Of a stretch of DNA of 64,000 nucleotides, positions 49,181 to 62,084 are shown piece by piece; the stretch's first letter is position 1; each line of letters begins with the position of its first letter. The stretch spans positions 27,036,099 through 27,100,098 of the forward strand of contig JACMZG010001913.1 in the NCBI GenBank assembly GCA_018340805.1. Direction: 5' to 3'. Origin of the DNA: Microvelia longipes (taxonomy: Eukaryota > Arthropoda > Insecta > Hemiptera > Veliidae). A program made the translations under genes and the position numbers. Below the pieces are notes generated by a model. That model was not told where the DNA came from. It did no database searches and saw nothing but the letters and a program-made list of their open reading frames with translations.

Positions 49181-49545
49181 ACGATTTCCAAAATAGTAAC
49201 CGCAACAACCATAAAAAACCCAGGTACACCAGATGGTAATAACGTGGAAAAATAATATATTACGAAATAAAATACAAACATTACATTCTTATCACATAAC
49301 CCTGTCGCAGTCAGAAGTACTGTGGATGACAGAATTACATTATACGAATATATTAGTATAACTTTAATTTCATAATATTCTTCTACGTTAACTCTTACAC
49401 GTCAAGTGTTCCACTAATATTATAGAAACGTGTAAGCCATAGAATACATCGACTTAAAATTTTAAAAAATGTGTCAAAGACAAGAGGTACGAAATCGTTG
49501 GATCTAGACATTTTATTAGTAAAATGACATATTAATATAAATATT

Positions 49546-49703
49546 TGCTTTTTAATTGTTTATGAAACTTGTTGAAGCTTAAAATGTTTTTAAAGTTATG
49601 TAATTTTAAAAATGACGTAGTAGGATAACCAACAAACTTTGCCTTTTAATTGTTTCTGAAACTTGTTGAAATTTAAAATGTTTTTAACATTATGTAATTT
49701 TTT
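49546..49703. repeat. 94-bp tandem duplication
   Basis: CTTTTTAATTGTTTATGAAA ... GTTATGTAATTTT at 49,546 recurs at 49,640 with few changes (CTGAAACTTGTTGAAATT). Confidence 0.8.
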
Positions 49704-49824
49704 GCAAAATTAATCATTTAGCTATTTTTTAACCATATATTTAACTATTTGAAATATATGTATCGGATTAATTTTTTTCATCCAAGTTACAAGATTCATT
49801 ATAATATTAGATATCAATTTCGGC

Positions 49825-49990
49825 AAATCGGTTTACCATATGGACGATGTCATACTTTAGTGCTCTAGTTTTTGGTTTATATGCTTCCAAACCTGAGCAG
49901 TAGCATTATTGCTTGTAACCCATTTTTCCGAATTTCTCCATGTATAATTATCACACATGTTATGCGAAACTGTAGTCATCCAATATCGAT
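49825..49990 (+). repeat. Dispersed repeat B, copy 3
   Basis: AATCGGTTTACCATATGGAC and CTGAGCAGTAGCATTATTGC align with repeat B. The 5' half is weak. Confidence 0.4.
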
Positions 49991-51064
49991 ATTGCCCTCA
50001 TTTAAAGCTTTGTTTAAAATCATTTTATGTTGTCTATAGTTTGTAGTTCGATGTATGCTAATCTTATTCATTCATTTACTTCGAAAAATCCGAAAATTTA
50101 CTATACGAACACACACAGAAAGCATAATGAAATTTACTCATTACGTCAAAAAAATAAGTAGAAAAGCATGAGCATCATAATTGAATTGAATGTATCCATA
50201 ATCCGGATTTTTATGAGTAACACATTGTTACTAGGTCAAACCAACCTATAGCTTTTTGGAACAATAATACAGTTGAACGCATCTGATACTTGAACGGTAC
50301 TTGCTAGGGATTGGAATTAAGTTCCTCTGTTCCTGTTTACTATAAGCTCAACAATTAGCTCTCATCTTGGAAATATTAACAGGTATTACACACACCGCGT
50401 CTGTGAAACACATTACGAAAGTTTGTTCTATGTTTTTGACCATTTTATACAAATAAACGACAACATAATTCCAGCCACATACCTAGGCGCTAAACGATTT
50501 GGGATTAATCAGAGTTTTGAGAGCAAAACATTACTTGTATTCAAACTAAGATAATGGGGAATTAGTTGGAAAACTGTGAACAACTTTTTCCTTTAACTTA
50601 AATTACAACTGGAAACTGTCTCCAGATGTTTTCGACGGGAAACCACTTTCACAAGAAAAAAATAAACGAGAGGAAAACAACGAGTTTTTAGGTAAACTAC
50701 TTTAACTTTGAACATTTTTTCATAAGTGTTGGTTATATTTCACGTGTATTAGCGGAACAGGTTTTGTGTTGGTTTGTATGTTGACGTGAAACATGTCGTA
50801 TATAGGTTACTTTCGTTAGTGTTAGTAAATGAAAACCGCATGCGTGTTAGAGTAAATGTTCACGAGTAGTAGAAGAAAAACTTGTCCCTTATTTCCAAAA
50901 GCTTCAGGAAAAAGTTATACATTACAAACTACATTAACTTCTTTTTAAGAGGAGAAAATATCACTTAGAAATAAAGTTTAAAATAATTTATATGAAGGGA
51001 TAGAGAGCCTCTTACTGGGGTGAGTAAATTATTAACAATTTATGCAAAATGTAACGCAGTAAAT
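49991..51064. other. Unassigned intronic DNA
   Basis: No family recognised. Confidence 0.5.
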
Positions 51065-51900
51065 CGGACATGGGGTACCTCAGAACTTTTTATCACCAGA
51101 TCAGATTTTCAATTTTCACCTCTTATTTGATTCGCTCTGCTCGTCTTCGGACTCGTTTTCGTATAGATCGGTTTTAACCCTCGCAGTGACGACTTTTGTA
51201 TCTGTTGCACACGTTTTAAATTTTTTTGTAACGAAATTGATCCGATAAAAGCCGTAAATATATTGAACCTATTAACATAAAACTTTGTTTATCTGCTGAT
51301 TGTACAGAAAGAAGTACAATTGGACCAAATTTACGTGGTTTCCCAATTATTAGTTCTGTCTATTCACTAAAAACGTGTACATGTCATTCGATAAAGGAAT
51401 AACTAATGCTGACAAACAGATATATCGTGGCCAATATCTTAGCATCATATAGAACCATATGCGTGCAAAATTTCAAATCGACCTGATAGTTCTTCCGTAT
51501 TTTATGAATTTTAATATTTTTTTTATGAATCAATAATCATGAGTGGTTTATGACATGTAAAAAAATAAATTCCAGGATAGACCTGGTTCTTTTTTTTTCT
51601 TGAAGTTTCATTGAAACATGGTAAAAAATTAGTTACTTATTAAATAAGTTTCTGGCTTAAAAATTCTGGGAGTTATGATTACAAAATACACGCGCACGCA
51701 AACATATATACACATATACTCCTTAATGCAATCACGAATACAGACAGATGACTTCGTATAAAATATCTGAAACGGATGCTACAAGTACAATCTCGGTATT
51801 GAATATATAATGCTCATACCATATTTTTCCTATATACCGTAGGGAGGTACATAGTTTGCACTGTGCATACGGAAAAGTTATATAGAAATTTTTAATAATT
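51065..51900 (-). mobile_element. R5S repeat, long degraded copy
   Basis: Opens CATGGGGTACCTCAGAACTT, with GATTCGCTCTGCTCGTC and a weak 5S-region remnant. It then has ACATGTCATTCGATAAAGG, ATAGAACCATATGCGTGC, an ACGCGCACGC tract, ATCTGAAACGGAT and CCTATATACCGTAGGGAGGT at the hairpin end. Confidence 0.65.
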
Positions 51901-52603
51901 AAGGCAGGAAGCTTTGCAGGAAAATTTCACCTAGACTTCAAATAACAGAAATAAAAAACTAAAAGAGTTTTTTTAGTTAATGAATTGCAAAACCAAATAC
52001 AAAATAAATAAGAACGTGCACACGCATCGTTACAAAGGTAAATAGTATTATGTAATTTTTCTCGTTTAAGGATAATAATTCAATGCTGACCGTTCAAGTC
52101 GATCTTACGGTCCCAGAATGCGCGTACGGTTCATTTGGAAAAACCCCTGGAGGACCAATTTCGAGTGATACTGGCAAAAGTTACGCTCCAAGTCAAATTT
52201 AAAGCACTGAAGAAATAATTTGATGGTAAGTTTTGATACGTTGATTAGAGATAAACTATAATATAAACTGAGGGCGTAACCTGATATGTAACCCCAGAAC
52301 TATGGTATTTTAAGGGCCCGCGGAGAAGTTCTAATGCTTTAACAAACATAGACTACGAAGGTGGTTCCGAATTTTAAACCAAAAATCAACTTCGAGGATT
52401 TTCATTTCTTTTGTACTATTCAAGAGATCTAAACCAGGATTGAACTCAAAATTTTACGTTGAAAAATTTAATGTGTTGTCCTCAGTTGGAACCTAGTTAT
52501 GACTTTAGTTTACACTCACATAAATGCTTTAGGCGTCATCTGGTACAAACCAATTTCAAGCTCTCTAATTCCCCCAAAAGATTTTAAATATAAGGATAAA
52601 TAC
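51901..52603. other. Intronic DNA next to the dpr-like exon donor
   Basis: 52,270-52,480 resembles part of a repeat near 57,510-57,660 (GAGGGCGTAACCTG and AGAGCGTCACCTGG). No coding. Confidence 0.4.
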
Positions 52604-52738
52604 CTTCTCGATGACACAGACGAGTCGGATGCTGCCACCTAGAACGACGTGGTGGTCCCTAGCACCAACTATGAACGCTTCCGGTGTCACGATGTCCAGG
52701 TTCACGAAGTGTGACATGATACCTGAAGTAGTAGCAAC
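52604..52738 (-). CDS. dpr: DPR-family Ig protein, internal exon (start of Ig2 domain), dpr12-like
   Basis: Internal coding exon of 45 codons. It begins VATTSGIMSHFVNLDIV, passes through TPEAFIVG and ends IRLVCVIEK. The first part matches the link after the Ig1 cysteine motif of DPR proteins (usual form YECQV.T..G..SHFVNL), so the missing upstream exon should end in YECQ. The second part opens Ig2, with its B-strand cysteine five residues from the exon end. Splice signals are clear: TTTGTTGTCAG acceptor just before the GTT codon, and AAG|GTATTT donor at 52,603, both phase 0. DPR proteins are neuronal cell-surface two-Ig proteins that pair with DIP partners in synaptic matching. The fit is best to dpr12 from memory; the paralogue is uncertain. 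I saw no upstream Ig1 exon in 52.7-64 kb. Confidence 0.88.
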
Positions 52739-52851
52739 CTGACAACAAACCAAATTTTGATTACGTCAAGCGGATAAATTAGTTACTTTATATCGTAGTC
52801 ATGCCATTGTCTCTCCATCTCATGATAGGAGAGAGAAGATTTATAAAAAAT

Positions 52852-53605
52852 CAGGTACGGGGCCCCTCGGAACTATTCCTTTTATCTAAAACGGATTCAC
52901 TGCGCTCATCATAACAACTTTGGAGTCGCTTTACTCGTTCTCAGAATATGCAAAACAACAACATTATATTGTAATATGTCATTAGATTTGCTTCGGTCGT
53001 GTTCTGACACTAAGAAACGATCCTTAATCTTAGTGAGCACCCATGCGGGTACTGGATCTTACTTAATCCTACTTAAAGTTAGTGATTTAACGCCATATTG
53101 CAATGAAGGGATACACGTGTACTAAAATTGTTAATTCAATTAGATTATTACCTTTTTTTCATTAAAAAAGGTATCGCAGCCATGTAATAAAATTTTAAGT
53201 ATTACTGATAGTGAAATGACGACGCAAATGATCTTTTTATATACAACTACATGCGTACCAAATTTCAAAGATATCCAATTATTTTTTCGAGTTCTATGAT
53301 ATTTAGGGTATTTTTAGAAGATAAAGGTTTTTAAATTTGCTGAGTCATTATTGACAGTAAAGACGTCAGCGAAATATTTTAAGACACAACTAGAACTAAA
53401 GATTGATTTTCAACTCTCTAGCATAAACACACTAAGTCCTACGATGATAACAAACACGCACGCACATACTAATAGACGATTTGTAAAAACCTCTCAGGTG
53501 TTTTTAATAACATCTAAAACTAATTACTTAGGTGAAATACCAGACTTTAGTGCTAACACAATACTTTTCCTATATACTTAAGGTATAAATGAGGAAAAGT
53601 AAAAA
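52852..53605 (-). mobile_element. R5S repeat, near full-length copy just upstream of the dpr-like exon
   Basis: Opens TCAGGTACGGGGCCCCTCGG. A reverse 5S-like core lies at about 53,030-53,085 (GTGAGCACCCATGCGGGTAC). It continues through CTCTCTAGCATAAACACACT and the CACGCACGCACA tract, and ends in the hairpin CTTTTCCTATATACTT / GGTATAAATGAGGAAAAG. It lies about 115 bases upstream (gene sense) of the exon acceptor at 52,739, in the preceding intron. Confidence 0.75.
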
Positions 53606-55569
53606 ATGAGAAACATGCTTTCGTATGTTTCATATACGCTTTCATAAGTGTTAAACAGTTTTTGGTCTTCTCCCAAATAGCTGAATACTTCTTATTAATA
53701 ATTAACTATATAACGTAGGAAACGTTGAATAGTGCAAAGCACTGAAATATTAAATAGAATAGTAAATATTCCCCAAAAAACATCTTGGTGTTAACTTCAG
53801 TAAAAGCCCTGGAAAACAGAGCGAGGCATGGGGGGTAAGACACTACTTTAAACTTAATAAACAGAAATTCCAGAGCCCGTCATATTCCTTTGCATGTTTC
53901 ATAAACAGTGGGCAATTCCTCATCTTTGCCCTCATCCATTGCTCGGTCCAGAGATTTTAATATATATTTTAACTTGGCATTACATCTAAAGCTTGTAATA
54001 AAATTTGCTTCCTGACCTTATTTCTAATATCAAAGTTTTAGTTATTATTTCTAGATGAGAGAACTTCAAATAAATAAACTGGATATTGCACTCCACAACT
54101 TAATAAAAACATTTTATAAATAACAAAAGTGTAAATAACATATTATGTTATCGTGGTAGACACGTGGCCTGCCACGATCTGCCCACATGGCTATTTAGAT
54201 GATAACTAATTGAAGTAATAAGCCTAAACTAGTTACTTCATCTTCTCCAACTTGAACGTGAAAAACTTAAAAGGGTTTAAGTTAAATACGACCATATATT
54301 TGGCAAACTTACTTATAATATAATGTCTAAAAAGTATATTTTTTGCGTGTCGAAGATTTAATCGCAAATAAAGAAATATAAAGCCGGGCTAAGTTTCTTT
54401 TAAATATCCGCTATCTTATAAATTCAATTTCTGAGGATATTCAATCAAAAATTAAGTCACAACTTGTAATTTAATTGTTTCGAATTTTTAATGAAAACAT
54501 GAGGTACAAATGAGCATGAACTAGACTTCAAATAAGTGCAAATAATGCTGTGATTGCAGTGTATAATCTATGGAATAAATAAGCGCATGTTCTATAAAAA
54601 ATTTAAAAAAATATATTCCAATTTAAATAATTACATTCTAGGTAGATTAACGAAGACTTCAGTTCTTTAAAATTTTCTGTTTATTTACGGTAACAACAGA
54701 CGTTTCGTTTTTTTCAGTGTTAAAAAAAAGATAAAAAAAATAGTTATACCTTACCAAAAACAAAAATAAAAGAACATCACCAAAAAATGTTTCCAAAAGT
54801 TAGAACATTAGTTAAAATAAAAGTTAAACACACAATTACATGTTAAAAAGACTAATTTTTGCGTTAATCTACCTAGCAGTTTATTCTTAACTGTCCAATA
54901 ATAAATTTCTCTATTAAATAATTATTCTTGTTATTAATAATAAGCAAAAGTATTAGGAACTAGTGGGCGAGGAGAAACGAGAAGAAAAACAATACAATCA
55001 TGATGTTAGTAATGAAATTACTTTCTTATAGAACATTTTCTTTTTATCAATAATCCTTGGCTTTTCAAATTATCCGTTTAAAAAGAGCAGAAAGTAAAGA
55101 AATAAATAATTTTTATTTTGTAATTTGATGGTTAGTGAGGGAGATAAGGAGGCATTTCTGGGGTTGCTATCAGGTGCACTTATGCTGGGTAATGTTGCAC
55201 GGGAATGTCGTTTCGGGATATTACCAGGATATTCCCAACCTTTAGAAAAAATAAAACCAATAAAGCCAGAACGGTAATATTGCCTCAGGCAACACCAAAC
55301 CTTCTATATGAGGCTAAATTAAATAAATAGAAAAAAGAAAATAGAGGATGGTTGCCCCCAGTATAGAAGGAAAGCTTGGAACAACAAATAGCAGAACATG
55401 TTGGCGAAAATTAAATTCTATTTCAAAGTCATGTGGGTAAAACACATCCTGCCTTTAATATAATAACTGGTACGGTTTTAGGTATTCTTTTTTCTACATT
55501 TTTTTTAACAGTCAATAAAAATATGAGTAATTTTAAAGATAATGTTGCTGTTATATCAATTATTAGTGG
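53606..55569. other. Unassigned DNA upstream of the dpr-like exon
   Basis: 55,130-55,300 is GC-richer (GGGATATTACCAGGATATTC) but unassigned. No Ig1 exon recognised. Confidence 0.45.
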
Positions 55570-55835
55570 ATTTTTACCATGCGTGCCAAATCACTAAGCG
55601 ATCAAAACGTTTTGCCGTGTTATATGAATCTTAGTTATTTTTAGATTCTTTTTAGTTTTTCATAACCAAACTGGGGGCTACGATGATAACAGGTCCTTAC
55701 ATACCAGACGGATAACTAGGTAAAACCACACAGGAGGTCTTAAACATCTGAAACCAAGGATTCAGATAAACTATGATGTTCAGTGCCGACACATTCCTTT
55801 TCCTATATACCTACGAAATAAATTAGGAAAGTTAA
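55570..55835 (-). mobile_element. R5S repeat fragment, hairpin-end half
   Basis: TACCATGCGTGCCAAATCAC, GGGGCTACGATGATAACAGG, AACCACACAGGAGGTCTTAA and the hairpin TTCCTTTTCCTATATACC are family signatures in reverse orientation. An internal deletion removes the block around the CTCTCTAGCATAA motif. Confidence 0.65.
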
Positions 55836-56829
55836 ATAAATAGATAAATTTTATTTTTAATCATAAGAAAATTATTGCTTTGCCAGTTCTTAAAGACATC
55901 ACAATCCAAAAGATTTATTACAAAACTCACACTATGGTGTATTTGGTGCATTAATACATTAATGTATACAGAAACATTATCAAAGAATTAATGGTCTTTA
56001 AATGCATTATTAATGTGTTCGTTTCATTTTGGTTCTAACTTATAATATCAAAAGTATAATAAAAATGTTAAAAAGCTTTCTGGATGTAGAGCTGCAAGAG
56101 CTCGTATACTTTAAATGGAAAAAAGTAATCTCCCAAATCCCAGGTCGGTTCAATTATTTTAAAATCTTTTTTCCTCTGAGAAGACATCTTAACCTTTGAA
56201 TTTTATAAATAAAATATTTGACGTCTCGTAGAATAAACTTTAATGGATGTTTTTTTTTTTGGTAAAGTTATTAGATATTCTTATATGATTAATATATGTG
56301 TTTGGATATCAAGCAAGTTTTTTTAGCTGCGTTCGCAAGTGAGTCGGAAACAAATATACTTTATTTACGATTGATACGTAATTTTATCATAACATGTCAG
56401 TCACCAAATAGACGTATTTACATTGCTATAGAAGATTTCTTTTTACTTTCAGCATTTGTGACAAAAATAAATAAAAATCTAAATAAATATAGTATATACA
56501 AAGATTTACAGGCAGCCTCCTCCCTCTAACATTTACCTTGAGGAGGCTCATTTTTTGTTTTTTCTTTAGCATTCAAGAAGGTTAATATATTGCATTTTTT
56601 TATTATTTTGCAATTTGTAAATAATTTATTAAGATGGAAATAAAGTTGTTATTATTTTTATAATTGCCCTTTTATTTTCCGCACTAAATTGCCGAAAGTG
56701 AGAATATCTCTTCGCTACGACTCCTTATCAGTGAGTTTGTTAGTTCTTATCTTAACGTGTCGCTAGTTTGAGGTCTTACGGTGTTGAATTCTACACCGTA
56801 GATTTAACTACTACTTAACGTGTATAACT
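55836..56829. other. Unassigned DNA
   Basis: CTTGAGGAGGCTCATTTTTT at about 56,538 resembles CTTAGGAGGCTCATTTTTGG at about 3,379, a possible old repeat pair. Confidence 0.4.
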
Positions 56830-57018
56830 TAGAATCCTGTGATAAGATAACAAGCCTTATAAGGGAACATGATAACACAGCAACGTATGCGCAACAGGGC
56901 ATAAGTTCCGCTACCGTGGTAAAATATGAGCTTTCGACTTTTACTGTGAGACATGTTCCATTTAATACAGCCTCGAAAGAAGGCAAAGTATGACGCAAAT
57001 GGCAGTTCTTTGATGGGA
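56830..57018 (-). repeat. Dispersed repeat D, copy 2
   Basis: AACGTATGCGCAACAGGGCA, AGTTCCGCTACCGTGG and AAATGGCAGTTC on plus match the copy at 525-728. Confidence 0.45.
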
Positions 57019-57689
57019 TAACATAAAGATAATATTATAATAAATGAAAGGTAATTATAAGTTTCTTGAATACGAGCAAACTTTTGAAAGTGTTTATCAG
57101 TAATATTAAGTTTAATTACATCCATTATCTTATTAGAATAAGAACAAATTATAATAATCATATATGGAACTAAATACAATGAAATCTCGTATATAGACAA
57201 ATACTCAAATTCACATGAATGTTACAATGCTTTATAGTGTAACGCTACGAGCAAAGCGTAAAAATAGCGAAGCCGTATTAGGAAGCGCTATTAGCGGTTT
57301 TAAAAATTAAACTCTAGGGCAACTAGAGGTTCGATCTTAAATTGATAACTAGAATATTATACAATAATAATAATAATGCCCGTTTAAAGTCATACGGCTT
57401 ACCAGGGATAATCTCTACGGGAACCTCCTCAAGCGGTAGTGATAACCGTTTTGCTCTTAGTATATCCTAAAGTTGTCGATACATTTATGAACAATAATCC
57501 TACATGAACAATAAACTAAGAGCGTCACCTGGGATGCGAATCCTACCTCAATAGTGTCAAAGATTGAACTCAACTCAAAAAACACGAATATTAAATTTTT
57601 TAACTTACTTATCTTAAGGAAGAAACAATCCAGAGATGTCGGACTTAAAGGTTTTTGGATCATCTTAATGTTTCTATTACTAGTCGAAT

Positions 57690-57865
57690 TCCGTTAGAAG
57701 GACCGTTAGAAGTATTTTCGAAGACGTGCTGTAATATAAATTTGGGGATATCCATAATTTAAGGACGATCGAAACGTCCTTCGATTGAAACGATTGAAGT
57801 ATTGAAGATGAGCGTAGCAAATGTGAAATATAAGAAAAAGTTCTGATGTACCGCCGATATTTAAC
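57690..57865 (+). mobile_element. R5S repeat fragment, terminal half
   Basis: GAAGACGTGCTGTAATATAA, TGAAGATGAGCGTAGCAAAT and AAAAAGTTCTGATGTACC match the distal third of the reference at 14,110-14,262. Confidence 0.55.
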
Positions 57866-58530
57866 ACCTTTTTAAGAATGAATGTCTCTTAACTAATCCT
57901 CATTGGGACGGGAGAACAGTATTGGTACAAAAAAATCTGTCGAAGCTTGTAAAACAGTTACCGACAAGACTGGGAATTGAACATCAACCACTCTCAAATC
58001 CCAGAGGGGGGAGGCCTGTAAACCTTTGTAATTCTATATGCTGTTTAGCTAATAGAATTACATAGCAAAGTGTCTTAGACCATATGGCAATGTTAAAATC
58101 CTAGCGTGTTTCTTATAGATTCAAAAATTTTGAGATTTACCTCAACAAATACTAGAAGTGAAAAGCCAAGGAATATGTTGTACGTACAAATTGTGTATCT
58201 ATTGACAAAAGTTGCTAATGGTCAATGACAACCATGACTAGAAATTCCGAAATAACTTTTTTCCAAAACCTGGAAGCAAATAATGAAGAGAGGGTTTCGA
58301 GAGAAGCATAAAGCTCTATTTTAATGTAATATTATCTTTCTCTTTAGTATCTAATTAGTTATAAATTTTGATGAGCAGGAAAAACACAACTTTTTCCTCA
58401 GATTTCCTTTGTCGATATTTTGCATTGTAGCCATTAGGGTTCCATAAGAACGATAAAATGACAAAGAGAGTTTGAAACAATAGAGAGTTTAAAATTATGC
58501 TTCTAGTTTAAACAAATGGTTTGAAGCAAA

Positions 58531-58554
58531 GGAACCTTCCTGGAGGAAGGTTCC
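58531..58554. repeat. Perfect 11-bp hairpin
   Basis: GGAACCTTCCT, loop GG, AGGAAGGTTCC. The tiny loop makes it more a palindrome than a stable RNA hairpin. Confidence 0.6.
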
Positions 58555-58889
58555 ACAAAGTTGTGGTCTACTTACCAGGCTTGACTACTGTCTTCTCTTA
58601 CTACAAGTACTCCTACTGCATCTGAATAAAATGAAAATTCCAAGTGTGAAGGCGTTTTTAGTTTTATTCATTTATACCTTAGGTAAATAGGCAAAGTTTA
58701 ATTTAATTACCGAACTTTTAAATAAAGAGGGTGTAGTAGTAGATACTGTAAATACCCTCAAAAAAGGTGCAAACATAATAGGAAAATATTTGAAGTATTT
58801 TTCTTTGTAATAGCACACCATTGTAAACAGCATATCATTTAGAGAATAGCAACAATTAGAAAAAAATAAGGAGACATTACGGCCAAATT

Positions 58890-59352
58890 ATTACTGCAGC
58901 ATGCCCTCGGACTCGCTTCGCTCGTCCTCAGATAGTAAATACATCCGCTTCATTCTCAGCTTCCTTATAGTGCCAAAGTCATATGGCCAAAGCCATAGTG
59001 CATGCATATGCCTACATGCGTGCCAAATCTCAATTCAATCGCATTTTCCGCGTTTATGATTTTTCAAAATATTTGCTGAGTCATTTGTGCAGGTTAATGA
59101 CGTCATAATTTTTCCCCGGATAGCACAACGACAACGGTAGATTGATTTTTGTACGAAGTTTCGATTCTCTAGCATAAATAGACTGAGAGCTACGATGATA
59201 ACAGATACACACTCAGAGACAGAAAACTTTGTGAAAATCACTCAGGAGAACTTAAAACCCCTTCAACAGATTATTCGTCACATCCCGGGTACAGGTTTTA
59301 CAAACACTATACTTTTCCTATATACCAACGGTATAAATGAGGTAAAGTAAAC
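58890..59352 (-). mobile_element. R5S repeat, copy with middle deleted
   Basis: CCTCGGACTCGCTTCGCTCG and TCCTCAGATAG are joined almost directly to CATGCGTGCCAAATCTC, TTCTCTAGCATAAATAG and ACTCAGGAGAAC. It ends in the hairpin ACTTTTCCTATATACC / GGTATAAATGAGG. The 5S-like core has been lost. Confidence 0.7.
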
Positions 59353-59489
59353 ATTATTAAGCTAAGAGGTAGCTCAGCCCCAGGCCATGATCATATATCA
59401 CTCTCTCAATGTATAAGGAGATTCCAACAGTGCCAATTAAACACATAGCTAAGTTAAATTTTGAACAAGAAGCCTTTCCTAAAATATTT

Positions 59490-59935
59490 AGTTTCAATTA
59501 TACATCCCATTTATATGACTGGTCCAGTTAAAAATTTTGCAAACTATCGAACCATGGATTTGGTATCAAGCATAGCAAAATTATTATGAAAAATATGAAA
59601 AACAGCTTAGGAGCTGTTATTAAAAACATAATTACTTATTAAAATGCCAAAATTTCAAATTAATATTAATACTCAAGATTTCATTAGGAGCATAACAAGT
59701 ATTATTACTACAATTTTAGATAGCGACTGAAAACTGATGACCATGAACATAAATCCAGCTAAAGCATTCGATAGCGTTTCTCTCAAAAAGTTAATTGAAG
59801 CCTTGAGGAGAATGGGTATTTCTGGAGTAGTATTGTAATGGTTCGAGACTTATCTGAGGAATAGGGTGTATAAAATGAAACTTAAAGACGTCATAGGGGA
59901 CAGTGTTTGACCGAAATTCTCTTCCAATAAGAGTT
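59490..59935 (+). mobile_element. LINE reverse-transcriptase remnant
   Basis: Reads MTGPVKNFANYRTMDLVSSI then AKLL (59,518-59,590, usual form NYRPISL.S.I.K..E), a gap, then PAKAFDSVSLKKLIEALRRM and SGVVL*WFETYLRNRVYKMK (59,757-59,900). The second part carries the RT motif where the catalytic aspartate precedes L.KAFD.V; here the residue before PAKAFD is asparagine, so the site looks mutated. Stops interrupt it. Confidence 0.75.
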
Positions 59936-60030
59936 CACTTCCACAAGAAAGACTTGTGCTATAACTTATGTCATACATTCTTCAACCCAGCTATCAATAT
60001 GCAATATCAAAATTCATACAAAATTGTCTA

Positions 60031-60069
60031 TGTGCGTACCAGTATCCTCAAATAGACTAGGTACGCACA
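60031..60069. repeat. 10-bp hairpin
   Basis: TGTGCGTACC at 60,031-60,040 and GGTACGCACA at 60,060-60,069, just after the LINE remnant. Confidence 0.5.
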
Positions 60070-60249
60070 GTTTAAATACCACGCAAAATTCTGCAATCAA
60101 ATACCTAAGAATCACGACAGTTAATAGCTCGAACTAGAAAATACACAACAGTAGCCTCAACACAAAGTTACGAACATTAAAATTTGTTTTCTCTATGTTA
60201 ACAAACATATTAAATGTCATTACATTTTCAATAATTTTAAACTTTGGTG

Positions 60250-60312
60250 TGGAATTTTTAGGATGAATACAACACTTTTCCTACACCAACTATAGTAAAT
60301 GAGTAAAAGTAA
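60250..60312 (-). mobile_element. R5S repeat fragment, terminal hairpin only
   Basis: ACAACACTTTTCCTACACC and AGTAAATGAGTAAAAGT form the family terminal hairpin. Confidence 0.45.
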
Positions 60313-60582
60313 AAAGCGTGGTTCCAAATTAGTTAACTTGTACTTTAAACTCAAAATAAACATATCGCAAACATCAAAGGGTTTGAACTAAATAAAATTA
60401 AAAGAAAATTGTTCGTAGAAAACTTCTTTATGTATAAAAAAATAAAACTATTATAACTGCAAGAAGATAAAAATTCCAATTTCTTTCAATTCAATTATAT
60501 TTTTTTTTTAATAAAAAAATGTTTTGATGCCAAGTTAAATAAAAGTATGTATTATAAAAGCTAGACGAGATTATGATCAGCA

Positions 60583-60700
60583 GGCTACCGTGCAGTGATG
60601 TAAAGGTAAGAGACCCCATTACTAAAGGTCTTAGGATCAATCCTAAGTAGCAAAATTAAATTTATGCGTAATTTATATTTTTGGCAGTTTGGTTTAATTA
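60583..60700 (+). repeat. tRNA-like SINE head
   Basis: TGCAGTGATGTAAAGGTAAG and GGTCTTAGGATCAATCCTAA have box A/B-like spacing. The body is not clear. Confidence 0.45.
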
Positions 60701-60744
60701 AACCTTTTACATTCTACTTCGGGTAAATCAATATAAAAATACCT

Positions 60745-60960
60745 CGTAATATTTCCTCAATATATCAGATTCGCTACGCCCATCCTCATCACTTTGGACT
60801 CACTTCGCTCATCCTCAGACAGAAATTACATCCGTTTTATTTCCAGCGGCAAACCAATTAGCCACTCTCCTCGCTCGATGCAACTTGTTTCCCGCGACAT
60901 GTTTGTTATAATTTTTATATTTTTAGTCTTGAGTCCCTGATGCCACGCAACATAAGCATG
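60745..60960 (-). mobile_element. R5S repeat fragment with 5S-like core
   Basis: CAGATTCGCTACGCCCATCC, GGACTCACTTCGCTCATCC and ATTTCCAGCGGCAAACC, then CTCGCTCGATGCAACTTG. This is the terminal end followed by a diverged reverse 5S-like segment (about 60,838-60,890). Confidence 0.65.
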
Positions 60961-62084
60961 ATTTTATTTTTCTAACAACTTCTTTTGAGAATAAAATTAA
61001 CAAGAAAACTTTATAACACCTGTAAAATACCTTTCTTTTCACTCCCGCCTTCTATAATAACAATACAATTATTGAGATAAAAACTTACCTTTACTCAATT
61101 ACAAACTCAATTACAAAGTCTTAAGGGCTACTTCGTTTGCTCAGACAACTTATCATAAACAACTTAACGACCAAAGTTGTAGAAATGATATCAAACTTAT
61201 AACAAGATTGTAAGTAAAAACAGTCAGGAAAAATATAAATAAGGCGTCTAACCATGCTGTGTAAACCTTAGAACTATTGCATCATTTGAGATTCGTCATC
61301 ATTGCTTAGCTTATGCTGTTTTTTTTTTCTTTTTTCTTTGGCACGTCTCATACAATTCTATAGTATCAACTATTAATGTTTTATAAATCTTGGTAGTAAA
61401 ATATGGTACATGATTTGCTTCTCACGCATGCAGACGTTAAAATATGGTACATGGTATGATGCGTGGAAACTTGAACTCTTGATAGTATTGCAGTGCACAG
61501 CACATACCTTATTTACGGCAAACGTAGTAATACCAACAAAGAATCTGTCCACAAGGGACTTCTTCGGCGCGGAAGATAAGAAATTGCGTATTTCTATACT
61601 TACTGAAAAAGTATCACTCAAGAAATTTTCATTTCTGTCCCACAATATTATAAAAATAAAATTTAATCTTCTGGAAATGTAAAATCAAATGATTAATTTA
61701 TATTTCCTTTTTTTTCCTTTGCGACATTTTATAAATATAGACGAGAGTTTAAAGTAGAGCACAGATGTCCGTGCTCAGAATTATGTTGCACAATGTCTCT
61801 TAAGGGACCAATTTCATTTCTTAACTTTACCTGTTTCGTAATCCCTGTAGATTCAAGAATAATAACAGTGACTCTGGGATAATACAGAGCTTGGTCTTGT
61901 TAATATTTATTATTTGCTTCTTTTTTAGACCATTGTTAATCAGATCATTTTTACTAACATCGCCTTAAGCTGTACTCTACCTCCAATGTTGAGAGAGTAC
62001 AATGATCTCTTAGAAAAAACTTACACAATTTTTGAAATGAAAAGGAGAGATTTATATTTGAAACTGAACAAATATTTTTCGTGT
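60961..62084. other. Unassigned DNA
   Basis: ORFs on both strands at 61,373-61,682 overlap and have no known domain. GTAAAATATGGTACATG-type words occur twice (about 61,396 and 61,437). Confidence 0.45.
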
